Source: Heterohyrax brucei
Taxonomy: Eukaryota > Chordata > Mammalia > Hyracoidea > Procaviidae
Assembly: GCA_028571685.1 (NCBI GenBank)
Contig: CM053141.1
Location: forward strand, 53,752,333 to 53,816,332
Direction of reading: 5' to 3'
DNA: 64,000 nucleotides
This document shows positions 23,309 through 33,652 of this stretch, in pieces; the first letter of the stretch is position 1, and every line of letters begins with the position of its first letter. The translations under genes and the position numbers were made by a program. The notes below the pieces were generated by a model. That model ran no database searches. It saw only the letters and a list, made by a program, of their open reading frames with translations, and was not told where the DNA came from.

Positions 23309-23455
23309 TGTGGATATAGTGGCTCAAAACCACCTACAGTTTTTGAGACAAAGGTATGGCTATCTGCTTCTATAAATAGTACAGCCTTGGAAACCCCATG
23401 AGGCAGTACCACTCTGTGCTACAGGGTCACTATGATTTAGAATCGACTTGATGAA
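23309..23455 (+). mobile_element. AfroSINE, long type, 5'-eroded
   Basis: It contains the long-type middle ('tatctgcttctataaatagt') and 'cagccttggaaaccccatga', ending 'atttagaatcgacttgatg'. It faces the next copy tail-to-tail. Confidence 0.8.
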
Positions 23456-23460
23456 ACAAA

Positions 23461-23612
23461 TCAAACACTTTGTGGTCAATTCTGACTCCTAGCAATCCTG
23501 TAGAACAGAGTAGAACTGCCCCCATAGAGTTTCCAAGGAGCAGCTGGTACATTCCAACTGCTAACCTTTAGGTTAGCAGCCATAAATCTTAACCTCTATT
23601 CTACTAGGATTC
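23461..23612 (-). mobile_element. AfroSINE, short type
   Basis: Minus-strand copy from 'actttgtggtcaattctgac' to 'attctactaggattc'. With the preceding plus copy it forms an inverted pair separated by only a few bases. Confidence 0.85.
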
Positions 23613-25800
23613 TACATAGCATTTTTGACTATGCTATACAAATTTCACAAGTTTGAATATATTTGATGTAAAATTTCTCTGGAAAAATAGAAAAATCATA
23701 TTTTTATACAAATGATCCTTTCTTTCCATAAGAAATCTTCAACCCACAGTTCACCTTTTTTTTAATACAATGAAAAATTGTCTCACTATTTGAAATATAT
23801 ACCACGCCTATTGCTCTGGTATATGCGTAACTTATAATTTAACCTGGATACTATTTTGAGCGAAAACAGGCTACATATGGGTTACTATGCAGAATAATTA
23901 AATGCTTCTTAAACACAGAGTGAGGAGACTTTATTACAAATGGTTGCTGGTTTATCCACAGGAGCTATCCAGCAAATTAGTATCCTTAACAATATCACAG
24001 CTTATGGTTAATGAAAATACCTCTAAAACTTTAGGATCTTGGTATCAGATATATTCCAAGTATCATTAAGGAGCTTTAAAATTTACGTACTTGTTACACA
24101 TTAAAGTTTATTTTAATACATAGTTTTGATATGATAAAGTTACAAATTAGTAAATCATTTAGTGTGACTCAAAAATTACAAGTATTAAAATAATTGTATA
24201 TGATTTGTATATAAATTAAACTATAATAATCAACCAAAGAATATCTCAAAACTTATTAAGACTTCTTACAAAATAAGTATTCCAGCTTTTTGTAAGGAGG
24301 GGAAAAAAAAAAAACAATTAAAAGCTACATGTGGCATTTTTCTAGAGCTTTGGTCTTCATTATGCAGTAATTTCTTCTTTTGGTTTAATATTGCTGAAAA
24401 TTCAATAACGTACCATTAAAAAAATCATACTTGTGGTAAATACATCCCAGGAAGGCATACTCCCATAGATATACCACTTAACTGCAGGCTCACAGTTCAT
24501 TGAAGATATTTCTGTTTATTTTGATATCTTTTGTTAAAGAAATCCACAGTAACAATGATGACCAGACAAAGAAAGAGAATAAAAGCCATTCATCCATTCG
24601 TGGATAATTGAATTCCCTCATATTTCATAAATAGACTGCCTATCTGTAGGGTTGTGTTTTATTTGAATAACTTTCCTTAAAATGCTTTTCCTTATAAGAC
24701 GGAGAATTACAATAATGTTTAAGAACTCAAGGTCAAAACATTTTTAAGTAAGTTTATTTGATGGTTGCATTGCCGTGAGAGGAGGCACCCCCCTTTTCCT
24801 CTGCCATCTCTCCTACAAATTGCCTTTAGACTGGATATTTATTGCCCTATGTAAAGAACAAAACAGGGAGGTAATTAAGCTCAGAATTGCCGGCTGGTGC
24901 TTATGATAGTCAGGCCACCGGCCTGAGCCTAGAAGTCCACTCAGTTCCAAAAAAGAAGTTGCCTTGGTTCTGAAACAAAGCCAAGCAGCAAGACATCATT
25001 ATTGTTAATTACCTGATACACAAAAAGACTTGGTGTCAGTGGCAAAACATCAAACTTGGTGTGGCAGCTGACGCCATAAAAGACAGTTGGCCTCACTACA
25101 TCCTGTTGAGCATTATACTGTGAGATGTTCCACCTCCATCAAGAGCTCAAGTAATTATATCCCACAACTGTGTTTGTGTGCTCTCTAATCTGTGTTGTGC
25201 CTGATAACAACAAACAACCTGTCCTCTGCAAACAGGTGGCATCTGCTAAACATCAAATAGGAAAAAAAAAAAAAAGATTGCCTTCAAATTGTAATCTATT
25301 ACTTTATAAGCCCAAGGACATGAAGGCTGTTAAAAAATATGGAAGCACACTGAAGTTTATAGCTCCTTTAATAAATGTGAATTAAGTAGAATGTGACACA
25401 TATTTCATAAACTGGTGATCTTTTTGTGCTACATAACATTTTTAACAATGTGTACACACACAGGTAGAGTTTTTCATTTTCAGTACCTGTTATCACTGAT
25501 TATGCTTGAAAAACAAGCCCCCCCCCCACCAAATGGATGAATAGAGTGGATTGGCAGACATGATACAGTCAAGTTCAGTGAAGGGTATGCCATAGAAGAT
25601 GTATATCTACATAAATGCATAACACAGAGTAGATTCAGTGGATTTGAGTGCACTATGGGAAAACGGTGTAAAATTTATTGTATTGGATATATCTTGTTTT
25701 CTCCTTGCCAGCTGAGAGGCTTTTGGTGAATTATGCATTTATCACTGTTTTCTATAAAACAACATTAATAATACATTTCTACTAGCATTATTGTGAATAC
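23613..25800. other. unique DNA with a candidate conserved block
   Basis: No gene is seen. About 24750-25390 carries no recognisable repeat and has several homeodomain-type cores ('aggtaattaagctc', 'gttaattacctg') and 'gcagctgacgccataaaag'. The 71-codon open frame at 25170-25385 includes an encoded Lys run from an A-tract and is unlikely to be a gene. Conservation is inferred only from sequence character. A C9 run lies at about 25519. Confidence 0.35.
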
Positions 25801-25804
25801 TAAG

Positions 25805-25870
25805 GGACACAGAATGCATGTGCTTAGCACAGTTCCCAAAGCATAGTAGGTGCTCAATAAATTGTGGCTT
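25805..25870 (+). repeat. L2/MIR-type old repeat fragment
   Basis: The segment 'gcttagcacagttcccaaag' followed by 'catagtaggtgctcaataaa' is a characteristic phrase of ancient mammalian L2/MIR repeat ends. Confidence 0.6.
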
Positions 25871-26094
25871 TGAAACATGACTAGACAGAGGTTCCCCATT
25901 TTTAGGCAGCGCTATTTAAGACAACTAAGCACCACAGGATGAACCAAGCCATAGCTAATTGGATACTTGCATGCAGACAATTTATATCCTCCATTTGTCA
26001 AATCCTATCCACTAAACAAGAGACTCAAAAGATTCTGAATTTCTGAGTCTTCCCAACTTCAGGCATTTTTTACATACTTTTCAGGATAATGGGA

Positions 26095-26215
26095 TGATTA
26101 AATGCAGAGTTAGAAGTCAGAATGATTTAGGTTCAAGAGCTGGCTTTGTGGCTTGTTAGTACTGGGACCTTGGAGAAGCGACCGAAACTCCTTAGTTATT
26201 TAAAAAAGGAGACAT
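26095..26215 (+). repeat. MIR
   Basis: The MIR core order is visible: 'gattaaatgcagagttagaa', then 'ggttcaagagctggctttg', then 'gtactgggaccttggagaag' and 'actccttagttattt'. Confidence 0.6.
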
Positions 26216-26236
26216 ATAGGATGAGCCACCACTTGG

Positions 26237-26590
26237 CTGTTGGTGTGTCCTACTGTGATGGCTTGTGTGTTGTTATGCAGCTGGAAGCTATGTTATCGGT
26301 ATTTCAAGTATCATCCACTTGACCCACGGTAGATAGATTTCCTCAGAGCTTCCAGACTAAACAGACTAGGAAGAAAGGTCTGGAAAACTGCTTCTTAAAA
26401 TTAGCCAATGGGAACCTTATAAAACATTGTCTGACTCATCTGCTTTGGACACATCAGGAGGATCTAGTTTCTGGAGGAGGACATCATGCTTGGCGATTCA
26501 GACAGCCAGTGACGGAAAGGGAGACTTCCGTGCTGTGGATTGGCACAGCAGCCACAGTAAGCATCCTGGCAATCATGAAGGCGATCTATT
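26237..26590 (+). mobile_element. internally deleted RTE (non-autonomous form)
   Basis: About 190 bp of RTE 5' UTR (26237-26428: 'gctggaagctatgttatcgg' through 'cttataaaacattgtctga') is joined directly to RTE 3'-region sequence. The 3' part starts 'tgctttggacacatcagg' and continues 'ggaggacatcatgcttgg', about 26437 onward. Roughly 2.7 kb of coding sequence is missing at the joint. Such a 5'-3' fusion is how RTE-derived SINE-like families arise. One copy cannot show whether this is a family. Confidence 0.65.
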
Positions 26591-26624
26591 GTACATAAAA
26601 CTCTCAGCTAACAACAGCATAGGG

Positions 26625-26800
26625 CTCCAGGTGTTAGAACGTGAACTAAGTTTGAATCGTAGCTCCACTGTTTATTTCATTACTTATCTTGACTTAGTAT
26701 CTAAATTGGGTCCAACCATAATCACTATTTTAAAGGGTTGCTATAAGGCTGAATCTCTATAGATATGGTCCATGGAAGAGTGCCTGGCGTGATTATGTTA
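26625..26800 (+). repeat. MIR
   Basis: A degraded MIR: 'tttgaatcgtagctccactg', a 'cttgacttagtatctaaatt' segment, and 'aagggttgctataaggctga'. Confidence 0.5.
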
Positions 26801-26821
26801 AAGTGATTAAAATATTATAGG

Positions 26822-27383
26822 AGGACTGATAATTTAAGTTTGCGAACTCATCCTAGAATAAGTGCTACATACCTTGTTGCTGGGTATCACTGCGGCCACT
26901 TCTGAAGCACTCCCCATGAGAAGCTAGGCACCGATGCCAGTGCAGAGCTTCAAAGCCGTTTTGAAAATCCTTCTGAAATGGCCATCAGAGCTGTCATCGT
27001 ATTAACCTTGATGTCCTGAATGTCATCAAAACGTCTTCCTTTCAATGTTTCCTTTATCTTTAGATAAAGGATAAAGTCACCAGGGGCCACATCAGGTGAG
27101 TAGGGAGAGTGTTCCAACATGGTTGTTTACTGGCTCAAAGCTCCCTCACAGAAAACTGTACAATTAAGTTCCCCAACTTGCCACCGTGTCGCTGTGCCCA
27201 GTAGTCATTCCAGAAAGAATTCCCAAATTTGAAATTTCTGCTTTGAAAGGTGGACTAGGTTCTGACATCAGTGCGTATTTCCCCAAGGGGAATACTTCAA
27301 AGGTAACCATAGTGATGTTCAGCAATAAGGTATGTAGCACTTAGAATAATGAACCACTCAAACTTGATTGTCTGACCTCTTGT
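26822..27383 (-). mobile_element. snap-back mariner-like element, copy 3
   Basis: Same fold-back family in the opposite orientation. The right end is 'gattgtctgacctc' and the left arm starts near 'gataatttaagtttgcg'. The transposase remnant is on the minus strand; the 'gccacatcaggtgagtagg' region at about 27088 corresponds to the SPDLAP region. The arms (about 26835-26995 and 27210-27370) are mutual reverse complements. Confidence 0.75.
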
Positions 27384-27460
27384 GATGGTAATGATAGAAT
27401 GTTATGATTTCTTCTTCTTACCTGCTACTTGTCAAGTCTTTATTTACCTCTGATACTAAG

Positions 27461-27632
27461 AAAGAAAACCAAATCCACTGCAACTGAGTCAATACCTACT
27501 CATAGGGACCCTACAGGACAGAGCAGAACTACCGTATAAGGTTCCCAAGGAGTGACTGGTGGATTTGTAATACCAAACTTTTAGCCAGCAGGGCCCCCTA
27601 CTAAATAATACTAAACATACCAGGGCTCTTTA
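27461..27632 (-). mobile_element. AfroSINE, short type
   Basis: Minus-strand copy: 'aaaaccaaatccactgcaac', 'ggacagagcagaactaccg', and the 5' box 'ataccagggctc'. About 20 extra bases ('ctaaataatactaaacat') sit just before the 5' box and recur at about 27650. Confidence 0.8.
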
Positions 27633-27673
27633 GCAACAATAACTTACAAAATAATACTAAATATTGTTGTTAC

Positions 27674-27827
27674 TGGAAACCTTACTGATGTAGTTGGTTA
27701 AGTGTTACATTTTCTAACCAAAAGGTTGGCCATTCAAATGAGCCAGGTGCTCCTTGGAAACTCTATGAAGCAATTCTACTCTGTCCTATAGGGTTGGTAT
27801 GAGTTGGAATAGACTCAGCAGTTGTCT
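27674..27827 (+). mobile_element. AfroSINE, short type
   Basis: It starts 'ggaaaccttactgatgtag', includes 'ttctaaccaaaaggttgg', and ends 'gagttggaatagactcagc'. Confidence 0.85.
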
Positions 27828-28037
27828 GTTTTCTTTTTTTACTGTTATTAATAATCTATACCTTCACCTGTGTCTCACAGTATACCCCAAATCTTCCCCG
27901 TGCTTTTCTGAGACTTGAAGTGTGATTTCCAATTTGCTTACAAGATGACCAGTTAGTTACCATTATGACACTACAGTCACTACGTACTACTGTCTTGTGT
28001 ATCACTTGTTTCTTCTTTGTTCACTCCAGTTTGCATA

Positions 28038-28233
28038 CAAGGAGTTCTGGTGGTTTATTGGTTAAGCAATTGGCTATTAACACAAAGGTAGGCTCCTCGA
28101 ACCTCCCAGCCACACTGTAAGAGAATGATATACCCATTTACTCTCGTAAAGAACAGAGCCTTGGAAATTCTGTGCGGCACTCCTGCCCTGTTCTAAAGGG
28201 TTGCTATGAGTCAGAATCTATTTGATGGCAATG
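28038..28233 (+). mobile_element. AfroSINE, long type
   Basis: The 5' box is 'aaggagttctggtggtttat', the long-type middle contains 'ctcgtaaagaacagagcc', and the 3' end is 'gctatgagtcagaatctat'. Confidence 0.85.
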
Positions 28234-29387
28234 GGTGTATTGTATACAGTAATAGCAAAGCTACTTGGAAGGATCTTCTTGGACCACTACTATCCTAAAT
28301 ATCTGTAATTCAAAGTAGTTAAAACTTACCTTTCTTAGAGTGAGTCTCCAGAAGACATGGAGGGAAGAGACACTTTGGCAATTTTCTGAAACAAATTTGC
28401 TATCTAGATAGAGAACACCCCTTAGAGCTCACGATCCACAAGGCTCTCACGAAATCAGCTCCTGCCTCCTGCATCACTGGACCTCTGTTCCAGCCCATGT
28501 TCCAAAGGAAATCAGGCCCAAGGTCAACATTTTCGCTGTCATGATTTTCTTACGTACCCCAAAGTGGTAACAAGACCATGTTCAAATCACTGGTTGAAAA
28601 ATGAAAAATTCATTAATGCAAATTATGTTTCCTTTTATCTAAATCTATAACAGCTGTTTCTTTAATATCATAGAAATCAGTCAAACTGAACTTGCATACT
28701 TGAAGCCTCAGAAACGGATTATTTCTGATGGATCAGAGAGCATCGATTGTAAAATCCTATTCCTTTGATATAAAGATAAATTTGTTGCTTCCCTTTCATT
28801 TAAAAAAAAATCAGTCTGACACAGTCTTCTACAGTATTGTGTAGTAAGGCTCTCTGAGATTTTTTGACTGTCAGTAATTCACAGAAATAACTAGAGCCTT
28901 GAAGTGCACACACATCTGGGTAATGAGAGCAGCAGAACAGATAGCTTAGTAAGTGAGCATTCTGAATAAAATCCACCAAAAAATAAATAAGATAACATTT
29001 TATGTTTTATAATTTATTCTACCTTATTTTATGTAATCCTAAATTCCAAAGTAATAATTCTACAAATGCAAATTCTAAATAGTACATATTATGAAGTTAC
29101 CTCAATCATTGTCTCAAAGACTATCATAATCTTTTAAGGAAATTGTTTAGAATGTCCTGTCCATTATTTAAAGAAGAGTCCTTTGTACAGGGATTTGAAT
29201 CATCTTTTTACTGATTTCATGTTGACTAAGATCTTTATGATACAAAGCTTTTGCCAAAGTACATACATATAAATGATATTTCAATAAAGCATGTATCAAA
29301 GAAGACTGATGAGATGTTGGTAAAGTCGATAAGAAAAGTCATTATATTTGGATTTTTATACATTTATGTTTCATTAATAAACAAACA
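28234..29387. other. no recognised gene
   Basis: AT-rich unique DNA. No domain, repeat family or structured RNA is recognised. Confidence 0.4.
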
Positions 29388-29578
29388 AACAGCTGCCCTC
29401 CAGTGAATTCCTGCCCAAAGTAACCCCTGTGTAACAGAGAACTGAGCTCCATAGACTTTCAGTGACTGGTGTTTCGGAAGCAGATCTCCTGACCTTTCTT
29501 TTGAGGTACCTTTGTGTGAACTCAAACCACCAACCTTTCAGTTAGCATACCAGCTCCTTAACTGTTTACACTGCTCAA
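29388..29578 (-). mobile_element. AfroSINE, old diverged copy
   Basis: The minus-strand tail is 'cagtgaattcctgcccaaag', followed by a degraded long-type middle. The 5' region is clearer: 'caaccttt' then 'cagttagcataccagctcc'. It is one of the most diverged copies in the window. Confidence 0.65.
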
Positions 29579-29744
29579 TGACTCTGTGTATGTCATACAA
29601 ATGACTTAACATGTAAATTTAATTTTAAAAAGTTAAGACTACAGTTGTTCAAGTAATAGAAGCAAATTTTCAATTGTTGATGAAAACTAGACTAAAAATT
29701 TCACAAAAGTACAAAGGTGTTTACAATATAGAAGAATTGTAAAG

Positions 29745-29995
29745 TGAAATGAAAAGTTTACTTTGAATTATTTAATTTTGTGTTGCGCTTCACATGTAGA
29801 ATGGAAGAGTGACAGGAGACAAAGACACTGCCTCCTTCTTTGTTAATGGATAACTGTGTAACCCACCAAAGACATGTCATTTTGCCTTTTATCAGCTCTA
29901 CAATGAGACGATGAATTTGGATAATTTCAAATAATGTGTATTTGAAATAGGGCCGTGGATTACTGTAGATCTCGCAAAGCCAGGCTACTGAGTTG
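29745..29995 (+). repeat. local duplicate, unit A, containing a MIR
   Basis: This block matches 32805-33010, starting 'gtttactttgaattatttaa' against 'gtttacttatgttgaattat'. The match continues through the 'cacatgta..atg.aagagt' region and a MIR core ('ctacaatgagacgatg'). Its last part, 'actgtagatctcgcaaagcc', matches 33411-33430. The shared sequence upstream of the MIR core shows this is a duplication and not just two MIRs. Confidence 0.6.
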
Positions 29996-31368
29996 AGATA
30001 GATGCTTTCAAGTGGTTAGTGCTGGGACACCATCCTGTCACGGCTTCACAACACTCGACAAGACAAAGACAGTGAGGGTATTTTCCTTGATTCCTGTTGT
30101 CCTCTCCACAATACTTTCATCTACCAAATGGCAAATTTGTTGTTATTTTCCTCATTTTTCTCACTGTATATTTTATTACTATCACTCAAAATTCACTACT
30201 TCTTCAAAGGAAATTTTAGTGTATTTATAATAACAAAGCACTTTTAGCTTGTAGAGTAGAGCTGTATTCTTTTGTAAACAATGGCGTTCTACAAATTCTG
30301 ATGCAAAATCTTGAGGTAGATGTTTTTAATAATCAAGCCAAAATAGTATTTTAAAGTTAGTCATTTATAGAGATTATCACAAACATAGCTATTCCAAATT
30401 TCTACAATTTTAATATGTTTTGTTAGTCTAGTGTACATAAGAAGACAGATTTTTTTCTGTTTATGTTAAGTAAGTTATTTGTGCTGAATCATCAGATATT
30501 TATTGCTGGTTTTGTTATATGTCTCATTCTATTTGCATTAAATGACCTTTAGTCTCTAGTCTAAAGCAATCAAGTGAATGCTTCCTGGCCTATCGATTAG
30601 AAAAGACCTATTTTCACACTAATAAAATGAGAAGCTGCGTTTAATAAAATATTTTTTGTAGCAGTGGCTATAGGTGAACTGAGACTTGACAGTGTTGGCA
30701 TGGGTCAGCTAAGAGGACAGAGGTCAGCTCTGCGGTAAATCAACTTCCAGGAACAAATCACTGGACACTATAAAAATCAAAAGTGGTTCTTTAAGAGACC
30801 AGCTTGACCCTCCTTAACCAGAAAATAACATCTGACCTGGCAGTGAAATTTATCACAACATTTCAATTAAAACTTGGCAGGCAGGCTAGCAACATACTGT
30901 TCTTCTACAGTCGACCTTGTTACAGGAAAAACAGAAAGGAGGGAAAAAAAGACAGATATACTTGGTTCATGTTACATAACAAATATGATCTATGCAATAA
31001 ACTTTTCTTAACCAAGTGAACATGATCTTTTGTAGAAACAAGATTAGCATTTTGAATATGGATGAAAAACAGCTTGTATCAACTATTTTCTGTTCAGTTC
31101 CTTAAGTTATCCGATCTGTTATCTTTATAGCACTAAAACAGCCTGTCACTATTGTTGGTAAGGCATTGACATGATCAGTGTTTTATTTGTCTTACATAAT
31201 AGTAAGTATTTGTCATTGATAAGGTAAACAAATACATTCTTGGGTATCTCCCTTTTAAATTAACATTTTTCAACCAGTTATGTATTCATTCATATTCTTT
31301 ATTTTAAGTAACTAAACTTCATCCTTTGAGTTTTCTCCAAAAATCAAGGGAAAAGAAGAGCAATGTTA
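29996..31368. other. no recognised gene
   Basis: AT-rich unique DNA with chance open frames. No coding or repeat assignment. Confidence 0.4.
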
Positions 31369-31392
31369 TACACGGCAGTAACCCACTGCGCC

Positions 31393-31550
31393 AAACCCAT
31401 GGCCATCTGGTTGGGTCTAACTCATAGCGACCCTAGAGGTCTGAGTAGAACTCCCCCATAGAGTTTACACAGAGCACCTGATGGATTTGAACTGCTGACC
31501 TTTTGATTAGCAGATGTAGCACTTAACCTATTAGGCCACCAGGGTTTCCA
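31393..31550 (-). mobile_element. AfroSINE, short type, with target duplication
   Basis: Minus-strand copy from 'aaacccatggccatctgg' to 'aggccaccagggtttcca'. It is flanked by tacacggcagta (31369-31380) and tacatggcagta (31551-31562), a 12-bp target duplication with one mismatch. About 12 bases lie between the left duplicate and the recognisable tail. Confidence 0.9.
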
Positions 31551-31620
31551 TACATGGCAGTAGTATGTACTAATTGTGATATAATCTTAATACTCAATAT
31601 AATATACACCATTTACAGAT

Positions 31621-31784
31621 TGGAAACCCTGGTGGCTGGTGGTTAAGAGCTTCAGCTGCTAACCAAATGGCTGACAGTTTGAATCCACTAGGTGTTCTTT
31701 GGAAACGCTGTGAGGCAGTTCTACCACATGCCATAGGGTTGCTATGAATCAGAACTGACTCAATGGCAATGGGTTTGGTTTTGC
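31621..31784 (+). mobile_element. AfroSINE, short type
   Basis: A near-complete copy from 'tggaaaccctggtggctgg' to 'ggcaatgggtttggttttg'. It is divergent (head-to-head) with the preceding minus copy. Confidence 0.9.
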
Positions 31785-31892
31785 AGTTTTGTTGAAAGAT
31801 GAATTTTTAATTAATATGTCATATATGTATTGCATCATCCATTCTGACCACATGGACAGTTCTAGGAATATGTACATAGCATTGGTCAAATG

Positions 31893-32357
31893 AACTCACA
31901 CTTTGGCAATACTGTGGAGCCAATTCCAACTTATAGCTATCCTAACAAGCTCAGCAGAACTGACCCATAGGGTTTCCAAGGCTTTGCTCTTTAGAGAAGC
32001 TACTGGAACATCTTTGTCCTGTGGAGTGATTGGTAGGCTTGAACAGCTTGGGTGTTAGGAAAGACCTGTTTTGCAGAGTGGTAATAAAGTATAGTTCTCT
32101 GAATTTGTAGGCTATTCCCAGTCTATAGGTTGCAGAGTCATAATAAAGTATAATCTATAGGTCCTAGTAATAAAGTATAGTTGTAGAGTCATAGTAAAGT
32201 ATACAATAATATACTTTATTATAACAATAAAGTATAATTAGTAGTAACTACAGTAGCAACTATAGCTTGAATGTTAAACCTTAAATGCAAACAGAAGGCA
32301 GAATTAGTCCAGTTGAGTTAGCAGCTGAACACTTGGCTATTGTGACACCAGAGCTCC
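31893..32357 (-). mobile_element. AfroSINE, long type, split by a minisatellite block
   Basis: The 3' part on the minus strand covers 31893-32058 ('ggcaatactgtggagccaat' through 'gcttgaacagcttgggtg'). The tRNA-like head appears at 32316-32357 ('gttagcagctgaacactt' through 'caccagagctcc'). Between them lies a 240-bp block of 51-bp-type repeats. The two pieces fit together as one SINE once the block is removed. Confidence 0.7.
32071..32311. repeat. minisatellite block 1 (51-bp type)
   Basis: Units begin 'ttgcagagt' at 32071 and 32130 and 'ttgtagagtc' at 32181, each followed by 'ataaagtatag'-type sequence. The block ends with a non-repeated segment ('tgttaaaccttaaatgcaaa', then 'aggcagaattagtcc') that also ends block 2. 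It lies inside an AfroSINE. Confidence 0.75.
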
Positions 32358-32413
32358 TTTTTACAATAAGGGGTCTTCATAAAACAGAAAAAACTTAAAG
32401 TGATATAAAAAGT

Positions 32414-32797
32414 TTATTGTTGTTTTTAGGTGCCATCCAGTCAGTTCTGTCTCCTAGCAATGCCACGTGCAACACAGAAACACTGCCCAGCCTTGCACCA
32501 TGCCGACAGTGGTCGCTGTGCTTGAGCCTGTTGCTGTAGACACTGTGTCAGTCCGGCTTGTTGAGAGTCTTCCTCTTTTTCACTGACCTTCTACTTTACT
32601 GAGCATCAGGTCCTTTTCTAGGGATTGACCTCTCCTAACAACGTGTCCATAATAAAAAGATAGTCTCATCGTCTTTGCTTCTAGGGGATAGTCTGGATGT
32701 GAATCTACCACGACAGATCTGTTTGTTCTTTTGGCAGTCCATGGTATACTCACTATTCTCCATCACCACAGTTCAAAGGCATCAGTTGATACCTTTG
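32414..32797 (-). mobile_element. RTE 3' end, truncated
   Basis: The minus-strand RTE 3' terminus begins 'ttgttgtttttaggtgcc' at 32414. It continues through the C-terminal domain region ('tttggcagtccatggtatac', about 32730). About 380 bp are present and the rest is missing. Confidence 0.85.
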
Positions 32798-32804
32798 CAA
32801 TAAA

Positions 32805-33010
32805 AGGTTTACTTATGTTGAATTATTTAATTTTGCATTGTTCTTCACATGTATAATGAAAGAGTAGTGGCAGACAAGAACATTGCCGTGGATAACTGGA
32901 TAAACCATTAAAGACAGATTGTTTTACCTTTTCTCATCTGTACAATGAGATGATGGATTTGGATAATTTTTGAGATATAGTTAAGCTCTAAATAGCTATA
33001 ATCTGTAGGC
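32805..33010 (+). repeat. local duplicate, unit B, containing a MIR
   Basis: Homologous to 29745-29950. The order is a shared unique upstream segment, then a MIR core ('tcatctgtacaatgagatg'). Directly after it the minisatellite block 2 begins. Confidence 0.6.
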
Positions 33011-33040
33011 ATGTCATATAAAAATAATATAATCCAATTA

Positions 33041-33530
33041 TTTGCAGAGTCATAATAAAGTACAGTTCTCTGAATTCCTAGGCTATCCCCAGTCTATAGG
33101 TTGCAGAGTCATAATAAAGTATAGTCTATAGGTCCTATTAATAAAGTATAGCTGCAGAATCATGATAAAGTATATAATAATATATTTTATTATAATAGTA
33201 TAGTTACAGAGTCATGATAAAGTACAGTCTATAGGTCCTACTAATAAAGTATAGATGCAGAGTCATAATAAAGTATATAATAATGAACTTATTATATACT
33301 TTATATAATACATAATAGTAATATACTTTATTATAATTAAATAATAAGATATAGTTGCAGAGTCATAATAAAGTATAGCTTTCTGAATTCCCAGGCTACT
33401 CCCAGGCTGCACTGTAGATCTTGCAAAGCCTATAGGTCCTAGTAATACTTCCATGTGACAGCACCATATACGATTTTGCTTATCTACACAGGTGTTAAAT
33501 CTTAAACGCAAATAAAAGGCAGAGTTAGTC
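33041..33530. repeat. minisatellite block 2, 51-bp period with alternating units
   Basis: Units start at 33041, 33101, 33152, 33204, 33255 and 33355, with spacings of 60, 51, 52, 51 and 100. Each starts like 'ttgcagagtcataataaagt'. Units at 33101 and 33204 continue 'ctataggtcctattaataaa', while those at 33152 and 33255 continue 'tataataat'. This gives a 103-bp two-unit pattern. The end segment ('tgttaaatcttaaacgcaaa', then 'aggcagagttagtcc') matches the end of block 1. Confidence 0.8.
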
Positions 33531-33611
33531 CAACTGAGTAGTCAGAGGCAAATCATGAGAAAAGCAAATATGTTCATAATACTCTATGATTAGATGGAGA
33601 TATTTATATAT

Positions 33612-33652
33612 TAGGGTCACTATAAATCAGAACTCAACTTGAGGGCAAAGAG
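33612..33652 (+). mobile_element. AfroSINE 3' scrap
   Basis: The segment 'agggtcactataaatcagaa' followed by 'ctcaacttgagggcaaa' matches only the last 40 bp of AfroSINE. Confidence 0.6.

Noticed and set aside
26427..26762. 111-codon open frame as a gene
   Set aside because: It begins inside the deleted RTE and runs through a MIR, so its composition is explained by repeats.
33041..33530. CRISPR-like array
   Set aside because: The units are contiguous AT-rich minisatellite repeats with no constant-repeat/variable-spacer pattern, in vertebrate DNA.
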